From assembly GCA_038530555.1 (NCBI GenBank), contig JBCBCN010000001.1, positions 310,001-374,000 of the forward strand: a stretch of DNA of 64,000 nucleotides, written 5' to 3'. The stretch's first letter is position 1, and the number at the start of each line of letters is the position of its first letter. Below, one piece after another: positions 34,279 to 43,655 of the stretch. The notes beneath the pieces are model-generated. The model was not told where the DNA came from. It searched no databases and saw only the letters and a list, made by a program, of their open reading frames with translations. The DNA is from HKCCE3408 sp038530555 (GTDB taxonomy: Bacteria; Pseudomonadota; Alphaproteobacteria; Rhodobacterales; Rhodobacteraceae). Position numbers and translations under genes: made by a program.

Positions 34279-35796
34279 CTAAGACTGCTCGACCGCCTTG
34301 GCCCGGCCCCGACGAACGACCTTCAAAAGCGGCAGGAGCAACAGAACAATCGCGATCACCATCAGCGGCCCGGAAACCGGGCGGGTGAAAAAGATCGCCG
34401 GATTGCCCTGGGACAGAAGCAGCGACTGGCGCAGCGTCGGCTCAGCGATGGGTCCGAGCACGATGGCCAGGACCGCCGGCGCCAGAGGATAGTCGAAGCG
34501 GCGCAGCACGAAGGCGCCCAGCCCGAACACCACGATCAGCCAGATATCGAACATGTCCCGCGTCGCGGCATAGCCCCCGGCAATCGACAGCACGAAAATC
34601 ATCGGCGCCAAGATCGTAAACGGCATCCGCAGCATCCAGATAAAGACCGGAATGAAGGCCAGGTTGATCAGAACGGCGGCGAGGTTCGAGATATAGAACG
34701 ACCCGATCAGGCCCCAAACAAACTCGGTTTCCTGCACGAACAAAAGCGGCCCGGGCACAAGGCCCCAGATCACCATGCCGCCCAAAAGGATTGCCGTCGT
34801 CGGTGAACCAGGGATGCCCAGGGTCAGCATCGGCAGCATCGATCCGGTGGAGGCGGAATTGTTCGCAGCCTCGGGTGCGGCCACACCGTCCGCGCTGCCC
34901 TGGCCGAACTCTTCGGGCCGCTTGGAGACCATCTTGGCCACGCCGTAGGACATGAGCGAGGCGGGCGTCGCGCCTGCTGCTGGCAGGATCCCCACGAAGA
35001 ACCCCAGGATCGAGCCGATCATCGTGCCCTTCCAGGCCGTGCGCCCTGCCTCGGCCGTGTCGGAGGCCATGCCCTTTAGCGTCATCTTCGGGTTGGTCGT
35101 CTCAACGTTTCCGCGCGATTGCTCAATCGTCCAAAGCATCTCACCGATGCCGTAGACCCCGATGGCCAGGACGAGAAAGCCGATGCCTTGCAAAAAGCCG
35201 TTGATGTCGAAAAGCACCAGGCGCGGCGCGCCGGAAATCTGATCAAAGCCGATGGCGCCGAGAACCAGACCGAAGCAGATCGAAAAGATCGTTTTGGGGA
35301 TGTCATCGCCACCCAGACCCACGAAGGTTGCGAAGGCCAGGAGCATCAGGGCGAAAATCTCAGGCGGGCCAAAGCTCAGCGCCACATCGGCCAGAAGCGG
35401 CGCGAAGGCGGTGAAAAAGATATTGGCGACGGTGCCGCCGATGAAAGAGGCCAGTGCAGCCGTGACCAGTGCCAGCGACGCTCGCCCCTGCCGCGCCAAG
35501 GGTCTGCCGTCAAAGGTGGTCGCCACCGCCGTTGAAGCGCCCGGTATGCCCAGCGTCACCGAGGAGATCGCCCCGCCATACATCGCCCCATAATAAAGCG
35601 CGGCGAGAAAGATGATCGCGCCCGAGGGCGGCACCAGGAACGTCACCGGAAGCAGGATGGCCACGCCATTGACCGAGCCCAGACCCGGCATCGCGCCGAT
35701 GAAAAGCCCGAAGGTCACGCCAAACAGGATCAGCGCCAGGTTTAGGGGCTGCAGCGCCAGCAGCATGCCATCGCCCAGAAGGCTTAAGGTCTCCAT
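34279..35796 (-). CDS. tctA: Tripartite tricarboxylate transporter large permease (TctA)
   Basis: A 505-residue, 12-helix permease of the TTT family. It has PLNLALILFGVTFGLFIGAMPGLGSVNG, the GAISSVTLGIPGASTAVATTFDG block and the second glycine-rich core ANNSASTGSMLPMLTLGIPGSPTTA. It forms the translocation path for carboxylates with TctB. Located 15 bases downstream of tctB in a tctC-tctB-tctA operon. Confidence 0.93.
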   Translation of the reverse strand: METLSLLGDGMLLALQPLNLALILFGVTFGLFIGAMPGLGSVNGVAILLPVTFLVPPSGAIIFLAALYYGAMYGGAISSVTLGIPGASTAVATTFDGRPLARQGRASLALVTAALASFIGGTVANIFFTAFAPLLADVALSFGPPEIFALMLLAFATFVGLGGDDIPKTIFSICFGLVLGAIGFDQISGAPRLVLFDINGFLQGIGFLVLAIGVYGIGEMLWTIEQSRGNVETTNPKMTLKGMASDTAEAGRTAWKGTMIGSILGFFVGILPAAGATPASLMSYGVAKMVSKRPEEFGQGSADGVAAPEAANNSASTGSMLPMLTLGIPGSPTTAILLGGMVIWGLVPGPLLFVQETEFVWGLIGSFYISNLAAVLINLAFIPVFIWMLRMPFTILAPMIFVLSIAGGYAATRDMFDIWLIVVFGLGAFVLRRFDYPLAPAVLAIVLGPIAEPTLRQSLLLSQGNPAIFFTRPVSGPLMVIAIVLLLLPLLKVVRRGRAKAVEQS

Positions 35797-35810
35797 CGTC
35801 GCCGCCCCGC

Positions 35811-36314
35811 CTAGTAGATGATCTCATAGAGGATATCGAAAACCGGATCGGTGAAGGACATGCCCGTCGGCATGCTGATCCGCATTGCCCCTTCGAAAAA
35901 GAAAAACAGCGCGAGCGGTGTGATCACAGCAAGCATGAGTGTCAGGCCCCAGCCATGGCGGCCAAGCAGCTTGAGATAGTAGAGTAAAAACAAAGCGATC
36001 GCGCCATACATGGAGACGATTGGCACGAGCGCCACAAAAGCCACCACGCCCCCGCCCACAAAGATCACGCTGCGCCAACCATGCCCGTCTAGAAACGGAT
36101 CGCGCGAGCGGCTGGGCGGGCTGGTGCCGCGCCACCAGTTGAACGCGATCACACCGCAACAGATCAGCATGATCGCAGACAGCCAAAAGGGCCAAGCGCC
36201 GCCGCCTGGCCCCCGGTCCGGGATATAGCCGACCGGCAGCTCGGTGCTCTTCCACATCAGATAGATGGAAAACAGCGCCAGGATGCCGGCCGTCACGATC
36301 TCACCGATGCGCAT
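35811..36314 (-). CDS. tctB: Tripartite tricarboxylate transporter small permease (TctB)
   Basis: A 167-residue membrane protein with four hydrophobic segments: VTAGILALFSIYLMW, AWPFWLSAIMLICCGVIAFNWW, VIFVGGGVVAFVALVPIV and the C-terminal pair including LMLAVITPLALFFFFEGAM. RGPGGGAWPF near residue 35 is the family signature. ATG at 36314. It sits between tctC and tctA. Confidence 0.9.
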   Translation of the reverse strand: MRIGEIVTAGILALFSIYLMWKSTELPVGYIPDRGPGGGAWPFWLSAIMLICCGVIAFNWWRGTSPPSRSRDPFLDGHGWRSVIFVGGGVVAFVALVPIVSMYGAIALFLLYYLKLLGRHGWGLTLMLAVITPLALFFFFEGAMRISMPTGMSFTDPVFDILYEIIY

Positions 36315-36338
36315 CGGTGCGTCCCCCGTCAGGCCGCT

Positions 36339-37313
36339 TTACTCGCCGAGCGCGGCAAGCAGGTCACGGTGGTTCTCGACCTGGGTCTCCCAATAGGCGC
36401 GCTGCTCATCGGCATCCATCCAGAGCGGCGAGAGGCTCTCGGATTCCAGGTAGCCCTGCCACTCATCGCTTTCATAGATGCGCGCAAAGAGCTCCTGGTA
36501 ATAGGCTGCGGCCTCATCCGACATGCCCGGCGCGCCGACCACGGCCCGTTGGTTGTAGTAGGAGAAGTCATGGCCAAGCTCACCTATGGTGGGCACATCC
36601 GGGTAGGCCGGCAAACGCTCGTCCGAGAAGGCCAGGAGCGGCACGAAATCGCCCGCCTCGTAAAAGCCCTTGGCTTCGGCCGGGTTGTTCACAGTCGCCA
36701 TGATCTGCTGACCGGCCAGATCGCGGGCCACGGCGCCGCCGCCATCATAGGGGATATAGTTGATGTCGAGATCATAGACGCCCGACATAAATGCGATGAC
36801 GATGCTGTCTTCCTGCCCCGAGCCGGTGCCGCCCATGACGAAGTCGCCGCCCATCTCTTGCACCTGCGCCACGTATTGGTCGAAATCGGTGATGCCGCTA
36901 TCGGCATGGACCCACAGAACAAATGGGTCGACGCCCATCATCGCCACCGGCGTGAAGGTCGAGATATCGATGCCGAGGTTCTCCTGCCGGATCGGCGTGG
37001 TGAAGAACGAGTTCAGCGTTACCAGGATCGTGTGGTCGGGATCGTTGGTGCCCGAGACATGCAACAGCGCCTCAGCGCCCGAACCACCGCCGCGATTGCT
37101 GGGGACGAGCGGACGGTTGGTCATGTCGTATTCTTCGGCGACCGACTGTAGGAAGCGCGCGATCTGATCGGCGCCGCCGCCCGGCCCGGCCATGATGGTG
37201 AAATCGATGGGGCGGCTGGGCTCCCATTCCTGGGCCGTAGCCGAGATCGGCGAAAAGGCCAAAAGCGCGGCCGCGCCACAAGACAGGCCAAGCTGACGAA
37301 TAATGCGGGTCAT
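36339..37313 (-). CDS. tctC: Tripartite tricarboxylate transporter receptor (TctC)
   Basis: A 324-residue periplasmic receptor of the Bug/TctC family. A signal peptide ends near ISATAQEW, then PIDFTIMAGPGGGADQIARFL, SNRGGGSGAEALLHVSG, LGIDISTFTPVAMMGVDP and the GGDFVMGGTGSGQEDSIVIAF core. ATG at 37313 with GGAGGAAACC. First gene of the operon. The ligand is unknown; citrate-like or other carboxylates are usual. Confidence 0.92.
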   Translation of the reverse strand: MTRIIRQLGLSCGAAALLAFSPISATAQEWEPSRPIDFTIMAGPGGGADQIARFLQSVAEEYDMTNRPLVPSNRGGGSGAEALLHVSGTNDPDHTILVTLNSFFTTPIRQENLGIDISTFTPVAMMGVDPFVLWVHADSGITDFDQYVAQVQEMGGDFVMGGTGSGQEDSIVIAFMSGVYDLDINYIPYDGGGAVARDLAGQQIMATVNNPAEAKGFYEAGDFVPLLAFSDERLPAYPDVPTIGELGHDFSYYNQRAVVGAPGMSDEAAAYYQELFARIYESDEWQGYLESESLSPLWMDADEQRAYWETQVENHRDLLAALGE

Positions 37314-37716
37314 GGTTTCCTCCCATAAGTCACAATTCAAACCGGTTGCCCGGCGGATCACACCCGTCGAGTAAGTAAATTGCGCAAAACACGCATCAAG
37401 AGGAATTTAATTTCTTATGATAGAATTGCAGCGCGCAGAAATTGCTCCACTCGCCCAAGAGTTGAGTGTCACTTTCCATCACGTTCGACGGGAGAGACAA
37501 CCCGAGCCGCTGACCCGCGATTGCATAAGGCGTGCCTTCGCAAGCCAAATCCCGCTAATGCATGGCAAAGTATACTGAAAATGCCGCTCGGACCCGGCGG
37601 CATACATGCGTGTACACCCACCCGCACCCACAGCTTGAGATTGTCAAAATAATTTCGGACGGCACGCGCCCGGCGTTCGATTTCGGTCCAAAAGACGCGT
37701 GAAAGGCGCCGAATCG
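37314..37716. other. AT-rich intergenic region upstream of tctC
   Basis: About 400 bases between the starts of tctC and the 3' end of the patatin gene. The part at 37370-37440 is clearly more AT-rich than its surroundings and is the likely place of the tctC promoter. I see no gene, RNA or clear palindrome here. Confidence 0.5.
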
Positions 37717-38883
37717 TCAGACCTGCGCGGGTGTTTGGTCCTCGGCCAACGCTGCTGCAACATGGTCGTCAATCAACCGCTCGCCCGCACGCAGGCCGAT
37801 CTCGAAGGCCAGATCGAGCATCTGCGTGTTGTCCAAACGCCGAAGCTGCGCCACATCCGCCTCGCTGACCCGCATGCCAAGCTCTGCCTCTAACCAATCG
37901 CTCTCGAGCGTCACATCCAGGCGCAGCGTTTCATAAAGCGGCTGAGCGAGGGTCGCGTGCCCCGTGCGCATGTCTCGGCCCAGATATTTGAGCTCGCGGC
38001 TGATCATCTTGCCGCCATGGCGCACCGAGGACAGGAGAGCACTCAACGCAAGGCCCGAGGACGACATATTGAGCAGTCGCTCCGGATCCTGGCGATGGCG
38101 ATAGCTGCCCGTCCCCACCGAGATGATCCGCAGATGATCGGCCCCGAGCGGCCAGCTATAACCGTGCTGAGCTGAGGCGATCAGGTGAAAAAGCATCAGC
38201 GCCGGGTTGTTATAGGGCGTGACGCCCGCATCGATGAATATGCCCTGCGCGTCACCGCCGACTTCGATGGGTTCAGGGTCAAAATAATGCGGCGCGGCGG
38301 TTGCAGCGCGGATCAGATCGCTCAAGCGGTAGTCCCGGTTGGCCACGAAGGAGCCATCGCCCGGCTCTTGCCAGAACGGCGCATCGGGATTGTTGGTGAC
38401 CGTCCAAATTTCATCGGTGTCGAGCCGTTTGAGCAGCAGCGCGAGCCCGGTCCGCAAATCCCCCGAGGCCAGCGTCCGGTCGCCGCAAACGCTCTCGATA
38501 TAGGTGTTCATTGGTGCTGCATCGAAGAGTGCGTGCAGGCCGGGAAGGCGCCAGTAGGAGCGGCGGAACGCGGCAGGCGCAATCTCGGTATAGGCGCGTC
38601 GCATTTCTTCAATCGGCAGCTCGAGCGCGAGGCCTGTAGCGATCACAGCACCGGTGGAAGTTCCGCCGATCAGATCGACGTGGCGCGCTAATGGACCGCC
38701 GCCATAGCCCTCTTCGAGCCGGGTCAAAAGCCCAAGACTGATCAGACCGCGCAGCCCCCCGCCATTAAGCGACACGATGGTGCGGTGCCGGGGCGTCGAG
38801 GCCTGCGGATCGTCCGGCCCCGCGTCACGTAACCCGCCGACATCCCCATCACGCCCGGTCAAAAATCGGCGCCACCAGGCCAT
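37717..38883 (-). CDS. Patatin-like phospholipase
   Basis: A 388-residue acyl hydrolase with a Ser-Asp dyad. The oxyanion loop is SLNGGGLRGLISLG, the nucleophile elbow is IGGTSTGAVIATGL, and the Asp is in FIDAGVTPYNNPA, which has DAG instead of the usual DGG. ATG at 38883 follows GGGGAGAG; the longer frame is not needed. Divergent from the CIA30 gene. It may act on membrane lipids or as a toxin-like lipase; no export signal is visible. Confidence 0.88.
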   Translation of the reverse strand: MAWWRRFLTGRDGDVGGLRDAGPDDPQASTPRHRTIVSLNGGGLRGLISLGLLTRLEEGYGGGPLARHVDLIGGTSTGAVIATGLALELPIEEMRRAYTEIAPAAFRRSYWRLPGLHALFDAAPMNTYIESVCGDRTLASGDLRTGLALLLKRLDTDEIWTVTNNPDAPFWQEPGDGSFVANRDYRLSDLIRAATAAPHYFDPEPIEVGGDAQGIFIDAGVTPYNNPALMLFHLIASAQHGYSWPLGADHLRIISVGTGSYRHRQDPERLLNMSSSGLALSALLSSVRHGGKMISRELKYLGRDMRTGHATLAQPLYETLRLDVTLESDWLEAELGMRVSEADVAQLRRLDNTQMLDLAFEIGLRAGERLIDDHVAAALAEDQTPAQV

Positions 38884-39057
38884 TGCTCTCCCCGCCAAGA
38901 TCCTTGCAGTGCAACCTAGACCGGGCGCGCCGGGCGCAGAAGACCCCAAATACAACATTTGTCCGGATCAGACGATTTCCTGGACAGAGCGTCGCAGGTG
39001 CTCTTGTCCCGGTGTAAGCCCCGAATAGGTGCGTCTCATCGATGCAAGGAGCGCGCC

Positions 39058-39645
39058 GTGACCCGCATCCGCGTTTGGACGACCATCAGCCTCCTGACCT
39101 TGTTGGCGACCGCAGCCCTCGGCGTGGTCCAGGCCAGTGCTCAATCGTGGGCTCAATCGGAGGCGCAAGCAATGAATGTGATCGAAGCCTTCGACGCGGG
39201 CGCCGAGGCGCGATGGGACTATGTGCAAGACGGCGTCATGGGCGGCGTCAGTCAGGGACAGGCCGCGCTGGAAGACGGCGCCATTCGCCTGACCGGAACG
39301 GTTTCGACCGACAACAATGGCGGCTTCATTCAGGTACGCCAGCGCTTAATTGACGGCTGGCCGGCAGATGTCGAAGGCCTGAACCTTCGGGTGCGCGGCA
39401 ATGGGGAACGCTACTACGTGTTTCTGCGCACCACCTCGGCGCAACGCCCCTGGCATTCCTACCGCGCCTCCTTCACCGCAAATGCCGAGTGGCAAGACAT
39501 CACGCTGCCCTTGAGCGCGTTCGAAGCCTCACAAGGTAGTCTGCCCGCGCGGTTCAGCGCCGACGAGATCCGCTCCATCGGACTTGTCGCTTATGGCCGC
39601 GACCATAATGCCGATCTGAGCGTGAGCCGCATCGCGCTTTACTAA
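39058..39645 (+). CDS. Exported CIA30-domain protein
   Basis: A 195-residue protein with a signal peptide (VVQASAQSW) and a CIA30-type jelly-roll domain: DGVMGGVSQGQAALEDGAIRL, the FSTDNNGGF-like stretch (VSTDNNGGFIQVR), GERYYVFLRTT and WQDITLPLSAFEAS. CIA30 was named for a complex I assembly factor, but bacterial members are mostly uncharacterised. GTG at 39058 with AAGGAG eight bases upstream. The gene is divergent from the patatin gene, which places the two promoters back to back. Confidence 0.8.
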   Translation: MTRIRVWTTISLLTLLATAALGVVQASAQSWAQSEAQAMNVIEAFDAGAEARWDYVQDGVMGGVSQGQAALEDGAIRLTGTVSTDNNGGFIQVRQRLIDGWPADVEGLNLRVRGNGERYYVFLRTTSAQRPWHSYRASFTANAEWQDITLPLSAFEASQGSLPARFSADEIRSIGLVAYGRDHNADLSVSRIALY

Positions 39646-39649
39646 GCCT

Positions 39650-39666
39650 CGGGGCATAATGCCCCG
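39650..39666. terminator. Small hairpin after the CIA30 gene
   Basis: CGGGGC-ATAAT-GCCCCG forms a 6-bp GC stem directly after the stop codon. No T-run follows, so it may be a weak or Rho-assisted terminator. Confidence 0.45.
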
Positions 39667-39720
39667 GATCAAGCTTGCGGGCGTATTGCCCCGGACCCGA
39701 TGGCCCGCTAGACCCCGGCC

Positions 39721-40335
39721 ATGACCGAGACGCCCCAGATCTACCTTCTGACACCGCCGCAGCTTGACCCGGAGAGCTTTGCAGGATTTCTCGCGGGGAT
39801 CCTCGACCGCTACGCGATCGCGTGCCTGCGCCTGACTGCGGCGGGTCAAGACGCGGACGCGCTGGCTCGCGCGGCGGATACCTGTCGGGAGATCGCCCAT
39901 GCCCGCGACATCCCCTTGGTGATCGACACGCACAGCCAATTGGTTCAGCGCTTAGGCCTCGATGGTGTGCATCTGCACGATGCGCGCGGCCTTCGCGATC
40001 TCAGGCGGGATTTCGGCCCCGATCCGATCATCGGCGCCAGCGCCGGGGCGTCGCGCCATGACGGTATGGCCGCCGGTGAGGCCGGGGCCGATTACATCAC
40101 CTTTGGCCCCGTTGGCGAGACCGATCTTGGCGCGCCCGCCCTGGCCGAGGCTGAGCTTTTCGCCTGGTGGTCGGAGATGATCGAGGTGCCTGTTGTGGCC
40201 GAGGGCGGCTTGACGCCGGATCTGATCACGGCCTTGGCGCCGATCACTGATTTCTTCGCCATCGGGCCGGAAATTTGGCACAGAGACGATCCTGCGGCCG
40301 CGCTTGCCCAACTCATCGCACCGCTCGCGCGCTAA
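39721..40335 (+). CDS. Divergent ThiE/TenI-family protein
   Basis: A 204-residue TIM-barrel protein of the thiamine phosphate synthase family: LLTPPQLDPESFAGFL, IACLRLTAAG, LGLDGVHLHDARGLRDLRRDFG, IIGASAGASRHDGMAAGEAGADYITFGPV and VVAEGGLTPDLI. Several residues normally needed for the ThiE reaction look changed. The VIDTHSQ loop stands where INDR/VND is usual, the Q.R.K pattern is missing (CLRLTAAG), and HLHD replaces HLGQ. It may therefore not be a working thiamine phosphate synthase. No other thi gene is nearby. Confidence 0.78.
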   Translation: MTETPQIYLLTPPQLDPESFAGFLAGILDRYAIACLRLTAAGQDADALARAADTCREIAHARDIPLVIDTHSQLVQRLGLDGVHLHDARGLRDLRRDFGPDPIIGASAGASRHDGMAAGEAGADYITFGPVGETDLGAPALAEAELFAWWSEMIEVPVVAEGGLTPDLITALAPITDFFAIGPEIWHRDDPAAALAQLIAPLAR

Positions 40336-40340
40336 AGCGC

Positions 40341-41228
40341 CTAGACCTGCGTCTCCTGCTGGGCCTCCCACCGCGCTTCCCACCCCGTGCGCACCGCCGT
40401 CTCAGCAGCCTGGGCCAGGGCCTTACGATCCTCGAAATCGGCCACTCGCAGCGGCGGGTGATAGATCACCTCGACGCGGCCCTGCGGCGCCTGGGCCAGA
40501 ACCCAAAGTAGGCTTTCCCCGAACCCCATATCTCCCCACCAGCCGTAAAAGCGCGGATCCTGGCCCAGCGGCGCGACATAAACCATCGAGACCGGTTGAA
40601 CGGACAACTCATCGCGCAGCTCTTGCGCAAAGAAAGCCGCGAAAGGTGTTGATTTAAAGTGCAAAACTCGCCGGGAGTCGGTGCTGGTGGCTTCGGGAAA
40701 GAAGACCAACTGATGCCCCGCCAACAGCCGGTCGCGCAACTGTGCCTGCTGGCGCGCAGCGGCGGCGCGCGCTCGGACCACAAAGACAGTCCCTGTGGCC
40801 CGGGCCAGCCAACCGATCCCGCCCCAGTCGCGCACCTCTGATTTGGCGACAAAGTAGATCCGCGCCGCCGCGTTCAGCACGAAGATATCCAGCCATGAGC
40901 TGTGATTGGCCACACAGGCGCCGCGTGCCGTCATCGGGGTGCCGGTTACGCGTGCCGCGAGGCCCAGGATGCGACAGGTCCAGATGCACACGAGTTGAGT
41001 CAGATAGGGTGTGGCGGGTCGATTTTGACCGCAGAAGGCGGCCTCAACGGGGCGCAGGAGCAGCAGGGCGAGAAAGCACGGGATCAACACCGCCAGGATC
41101 GCTGCGCCGCGCAGGACCACGCGCAGCCAGCCAAGCGCCGTGATCTTGGGCGGCGTCATACCTGGCCCCTCGCCCGACCAACTGAATTGCTCTGAGATCG
41201 GCGCCACGGGACGCTGCTGCTTTGTCAC
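40341..41228 (-). CDS. olsA: Lyso-ornithine lipid acyltransferase OlsA
   Basis: A 295-residue PlsC-type acyltransferase that adds the second fatty acid to lyso-ornithine lipid at the inner membrane. The catalytic motif is CVANHSSWLDIFVL (H-x4-D), with the substrate motif VFFPEATSTD (the usual EGT is written EAT). A membrane helix lies near residues 40-60. Identity as OlsA rests on its ATGA overlap with the olsB gene upstream; by sequence alone a 1-acylglycerol-phosphate acyltransferase would fit too. Confidence 0.85.
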   Translation of the reverse strand: MTKQQRPVAPISEQFSWSGEGPGMTPPKITALGWLRVVLRGAAILAVLIPCFLALLLLRPVEAAFCGQNRPATPYLTQLVCIWTCRILGLAARVTGTPMTARGACVANHSSWLDIFVLNAAARIYFVAKSEVRDWGGIGWLARATGTVFVVRARAAAARQQAQLRDRLLAGHQLVFFPEATSTDSRRVLHFKSTPFAAFFAQELRDELSVQPVSMVYVAPLGQDPRFYGWWGDMGFGESLLWVLAQAPQGRVEVIYHPPLRVADFEDRKALAQAAETAVRTGWEARWEAQQETQV

Positions 41229-42052
41229 CGGGATACGTCGGTGTGGTTGGCGGTATGGGTGGCAATTGCGGCATGCGGCTGCGCCTTCGCGCGGCTATCG
41301 TAGAGTGCGCGCTGCTTGTCCGGCATCGCAGCGGTGTCGAGCACCAGGCATACATCGATGCAATTGAAGGGTCTGTCGAGCCAGGCCTCCGGACCGACCA
41401 GGCCGCCAAGGCGGAGATAGGCCTTGATCAGCGCCGGGACCGCGCGCATCGCAGCACTTGGATCATAGCTATCCGGTTCGAGCAGATCCATGCGTTGCCG
41501 CCCCGGCTCCAAAGCCCTCGGGCAGAGCGAGGCAGGCGCGCGATGTCGGTGATGAAGCAGGGAGAGCGGCGCCGCGATAGACTGGGGATCAGTGCCCTGA
41601 AACGAGGCTACACCAAAGAGGATCTCGATCCGGTGACGCGCCACATAGCCCGCCAAGCCCGACCACAGATGCAACAGGCCCGCGCCGCCGCGATAATTGG
41701 CGTGCAGGCAAGACCGGCCAAGCTCTAGCACACGGCGCCTGGAGACCAGGATAGGGCTCAAGTCGAACTCGGACTGCGCATAAAAGCCATCGCCCGCCGC
41801 AGCCTGGGCCGCCCTCATTAAACGGTAAGCGCCGACAACCCGGTTTGCAGCAGGGCGTCGTAGGTCAAAGAGCAATAGATGATCGACATGGGGGTCAAAA
41901 CGGTCGCGCTCGAGACGCGCGTCATGATCGACCAGCGGACCAGCGGCGCCAAGCTCTTCAACGAAGACCGCATAGCGCAACCGCTGCGCGGCCTCGATCT
42001 CGGCGTCACTTTCGGCCAAGCGCACTTCGAAATGCTCTGTGTCCAAATACAT
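41225..42052 (-). CDS. olsB: L-ornithine N(alpha)-acyltransferase OlsB
   Basis: A 275-residue GNAT-like acyltransferase that makes lyso-ornithine lipid from ornithine and 3-hydroxyacyl-ACP, a phosphorus-free membrane lipid common in Rhodobacterales. It shows RLRYAVFVEELGA, FDPHVDHLLLFD, VGAYRLMRAAQA, RRRVLELGRSCLHANYRGGA and FGVASFQGTDP, all OlsB hallmarks. ATG at 42052 is chosen; a longer in-frame start exists. olsA follows directly. Confidence 0.9.
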   Translation of the reverse strand: MYLDTEHFEVRLAESDAEIEAAQRLRYAVFVEELGAAGPLVDHDARLERDRFDPHVDHLLLFDLRRPAANRVVGAYRLMRAAQAAAGDGFYAQSEFDLSPILVSRRRVLELGRSCLHANYRGGAGLLHLWSGLAGYVARHRIEILFGVASFQGTDPQSIAAPLSLLHHRHRAPASLCPRALEPGRQRMDLLEPDSYDPSAAMRAVPALIKAYLRLGGLVGPEAWLDRPFNCIDVCLVLDTAAMPDKQRALYDSRAKAQPHAAIATHTANHTDVSR

Positions 42053-42492
42053 CCGCTCGCTCGCCCAATTGCGCAACGTAGGCGCCTTTCCGACCGTCCT
42101 CTATCAAAGCGGCCGCGCGGCGTCTATTCGTGCGCGCTCGTCCTGCACGCAGGCACCGCGCTCTATTGGCTTTCGCAAAAGCCCGGCGCTCCGGACGTGT
42201 TGCTGGCTCCAATTTCGGCACGGACTTAAGACTTTGTTAACTTTGTGCTAGCTATCCAAGAAGCAGGCACGAAGTACACTACACCACATCCCGCAGACCA
42301 CGGCACACACTCATGGTCTCGGAACTGGGATCAAAGACGAAGGCGCGCATGGCAAGGCGCCAAAGGACGGCCACACCGTCCGGTTAAAGCACGGCGTGGG
42401 ATAGCGCCTGGGCAATGAGTGTCGAATGTAAGCGCCCCCGACCTGGCCGAATGGCCCAGGATGGAACATCGGTGGCGGCGGAGGGGGCCAGT
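42053..42492. other. Intergenic region between olsB and chpT
   Basis: About 440 bases between divergent genes, with the AT-rich core at 42225-42260 (TTAACTTTGTGCTAGC-like) as the likely promoter area. I looked for a tRNA, riboswitch or small gene and found none that holds up. Confidence 0.5.
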
Positions 42493-43107
42493 ATGGACGA
42501 CAGACCCAATTTCTCAAACGAGGATCTTGCCTCGTTGGTGGGCTCGCGGCTGTGTCACGATTTGATCAATCCACTCGGCGCCATCGGCAATGGCGTTGAG
42601 CTCATGGCCATGTCGGGCACCAGTGAGAGCCCGGAAATGTCCCTTATCCAAGAGGCCGTGCGCGATGCGCAGGCCCGGATCGCCTTTTTCCGCATCGCAT
42701 TCGGCGCGGCGGCACCCGACCAAGTCGTGGCCTTGCGGGAGATAACGGCGATTGTGGATGGGCTTTACGGCAAGGGCGGCCGGACACAAGTGTCTTTCGC
42801 TCCCGGCCGGGATATGCCGCGACCAGAACTGAAGCTGGCGCTTTTGATGCTGTGTTGCGCCGAGACGGCCCTGCCGCTGGGTGGTCAGATCACCATGGTC
42901 GCCAATAATGGCGGTGTGGCGCTGCAAGGCCAGAGCAGCCGCCTAAACCTCGATCCCGAGCTGTTTGGCCTGCTTCAAGGTGAAACCCCGCGCAGCACGC
43001 CTCGGGCTGCCGATGTCCAGTTTCTGCTTTTGCGCCAAGAGGTTGTCAGCCAAAATCGCCGCATCAAATTTGAACCCGGCAGTGATCGTTTCACGCTGAG
43101 GGCATAA
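42493..43107 (+). CDS. chpT: Histidine phosphotransferase ChpT
   Basis: A 204-residue protein that relays phosphate from CckA to CtrA and CpdR. The phosphoacceptor motif SRLCHDLINPLGAIGNGVELM is unmistakable, and the C-terminal part (ALLMLCCAETALPLGGQITM) is the degenerate ATPase-like domain. In Rhodobacterales the CckA-ChpT-CtrA relay controls motility and gene transfer agent release rather than viability. ATG at 42493 with GGAGGGGG upstream. Confidence 0.9.
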   Translation: MDDRPNFSNEDLASLVGSRLCHDLINPLGAIGNGVELMAMSGTSESPEMSLIQEAVRDAQARIAFFRIAFGAAAPDQVVALREITAIVDGLYGKGGRTQVSFAPGRDMPRPELKLALLMLCCAETALPLGGQITMVANNGGVALQGQSSRLNLDPELFGLLQGETPRSTPRAADVQFLLLRQEVVSQNRRIKFEPGSDRFTLRA

Positions 43108-43133
43108 ATCGCCACCGTTTCGTCAAACCGCCG

Positions 43134-43655
43134 CTATTCCAACGGGGTCAGCGTCTCGCGGAAACGCTCCATATTCGCGCGATAGCCGACGGCCGACGCC
43201 TTAAGGAGCGCGATTGCCTCGCTATCGAGCATTCGCACAACCTTGCCGGGGGCGCCCATCACCAGCGATCCGTCGGGGATTTCCTTGCCCTCGGTGATCA
43301 ACGCGCAGGCCCCGATCAGGCAATGTTTGCCGATCACAGCGCCGTTCAAGACGGTCGCGCCCATCCCGATGAGAGAACCCTCCCCGATCCGGCAGCCATG
43401 CAGCATCGCCTTGTGCCCGATCGTGCAGCGCGGGCCGACCTCTAGCGGAAAGCCGATATCGGTGTGCAGCACCGCGTTTTCCTGGATATTCGTGGCCTCA
43501 CCTACGCGGATCGGCTCATTGTCGCCGCGCAGCACCGCCCCGAACCACACGCCCACACCTGCGCCAAGAACCACATCGCCCATCACATGCGCCCCGGGGG
43601 CGATCCAGGCATCGGCATCAATGTCGGGCTTGCGGTCGCCAAGGGCGTAGATCAC
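43134..43655 (-). CDS. Gamma-carbonic anhydrase family protein
   Basis: A 173-residue left-handed beta-helix protein made of hexapeptide repeats. The three metal-binding His positions appear as VLHTDIGFP and TIGHKAMLHGC. It is close to YrdA/CaiE-like members. Its start overlaps the gmk stop by four bases (ATGA), so it is translated with gmk. Catalytic activity in this branch is not assured. Confidence 0.88.
   Translation of the reverse strand: MIYALGDRKPDIDADAWIAPGAHVMGDVVLGAGVGVWFGAVLRGDNEPIRVGEATNIQENAVLHTDIGFPLEVGPRCTIGHKAMLHGCRIGEGSLIGMGATVLNGAVIGKHCLIGACALITEGKEIPDGSLVMGAPGKVVRMLDSEAIALLKASAVGYRANMERFRETLTPLE

Noticed and set aside
42303..42377. A 24-codon plus-strand frame in the olsB-chpT gap
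   Set aside because: Very short, without ribosome site or recognisable sequence.
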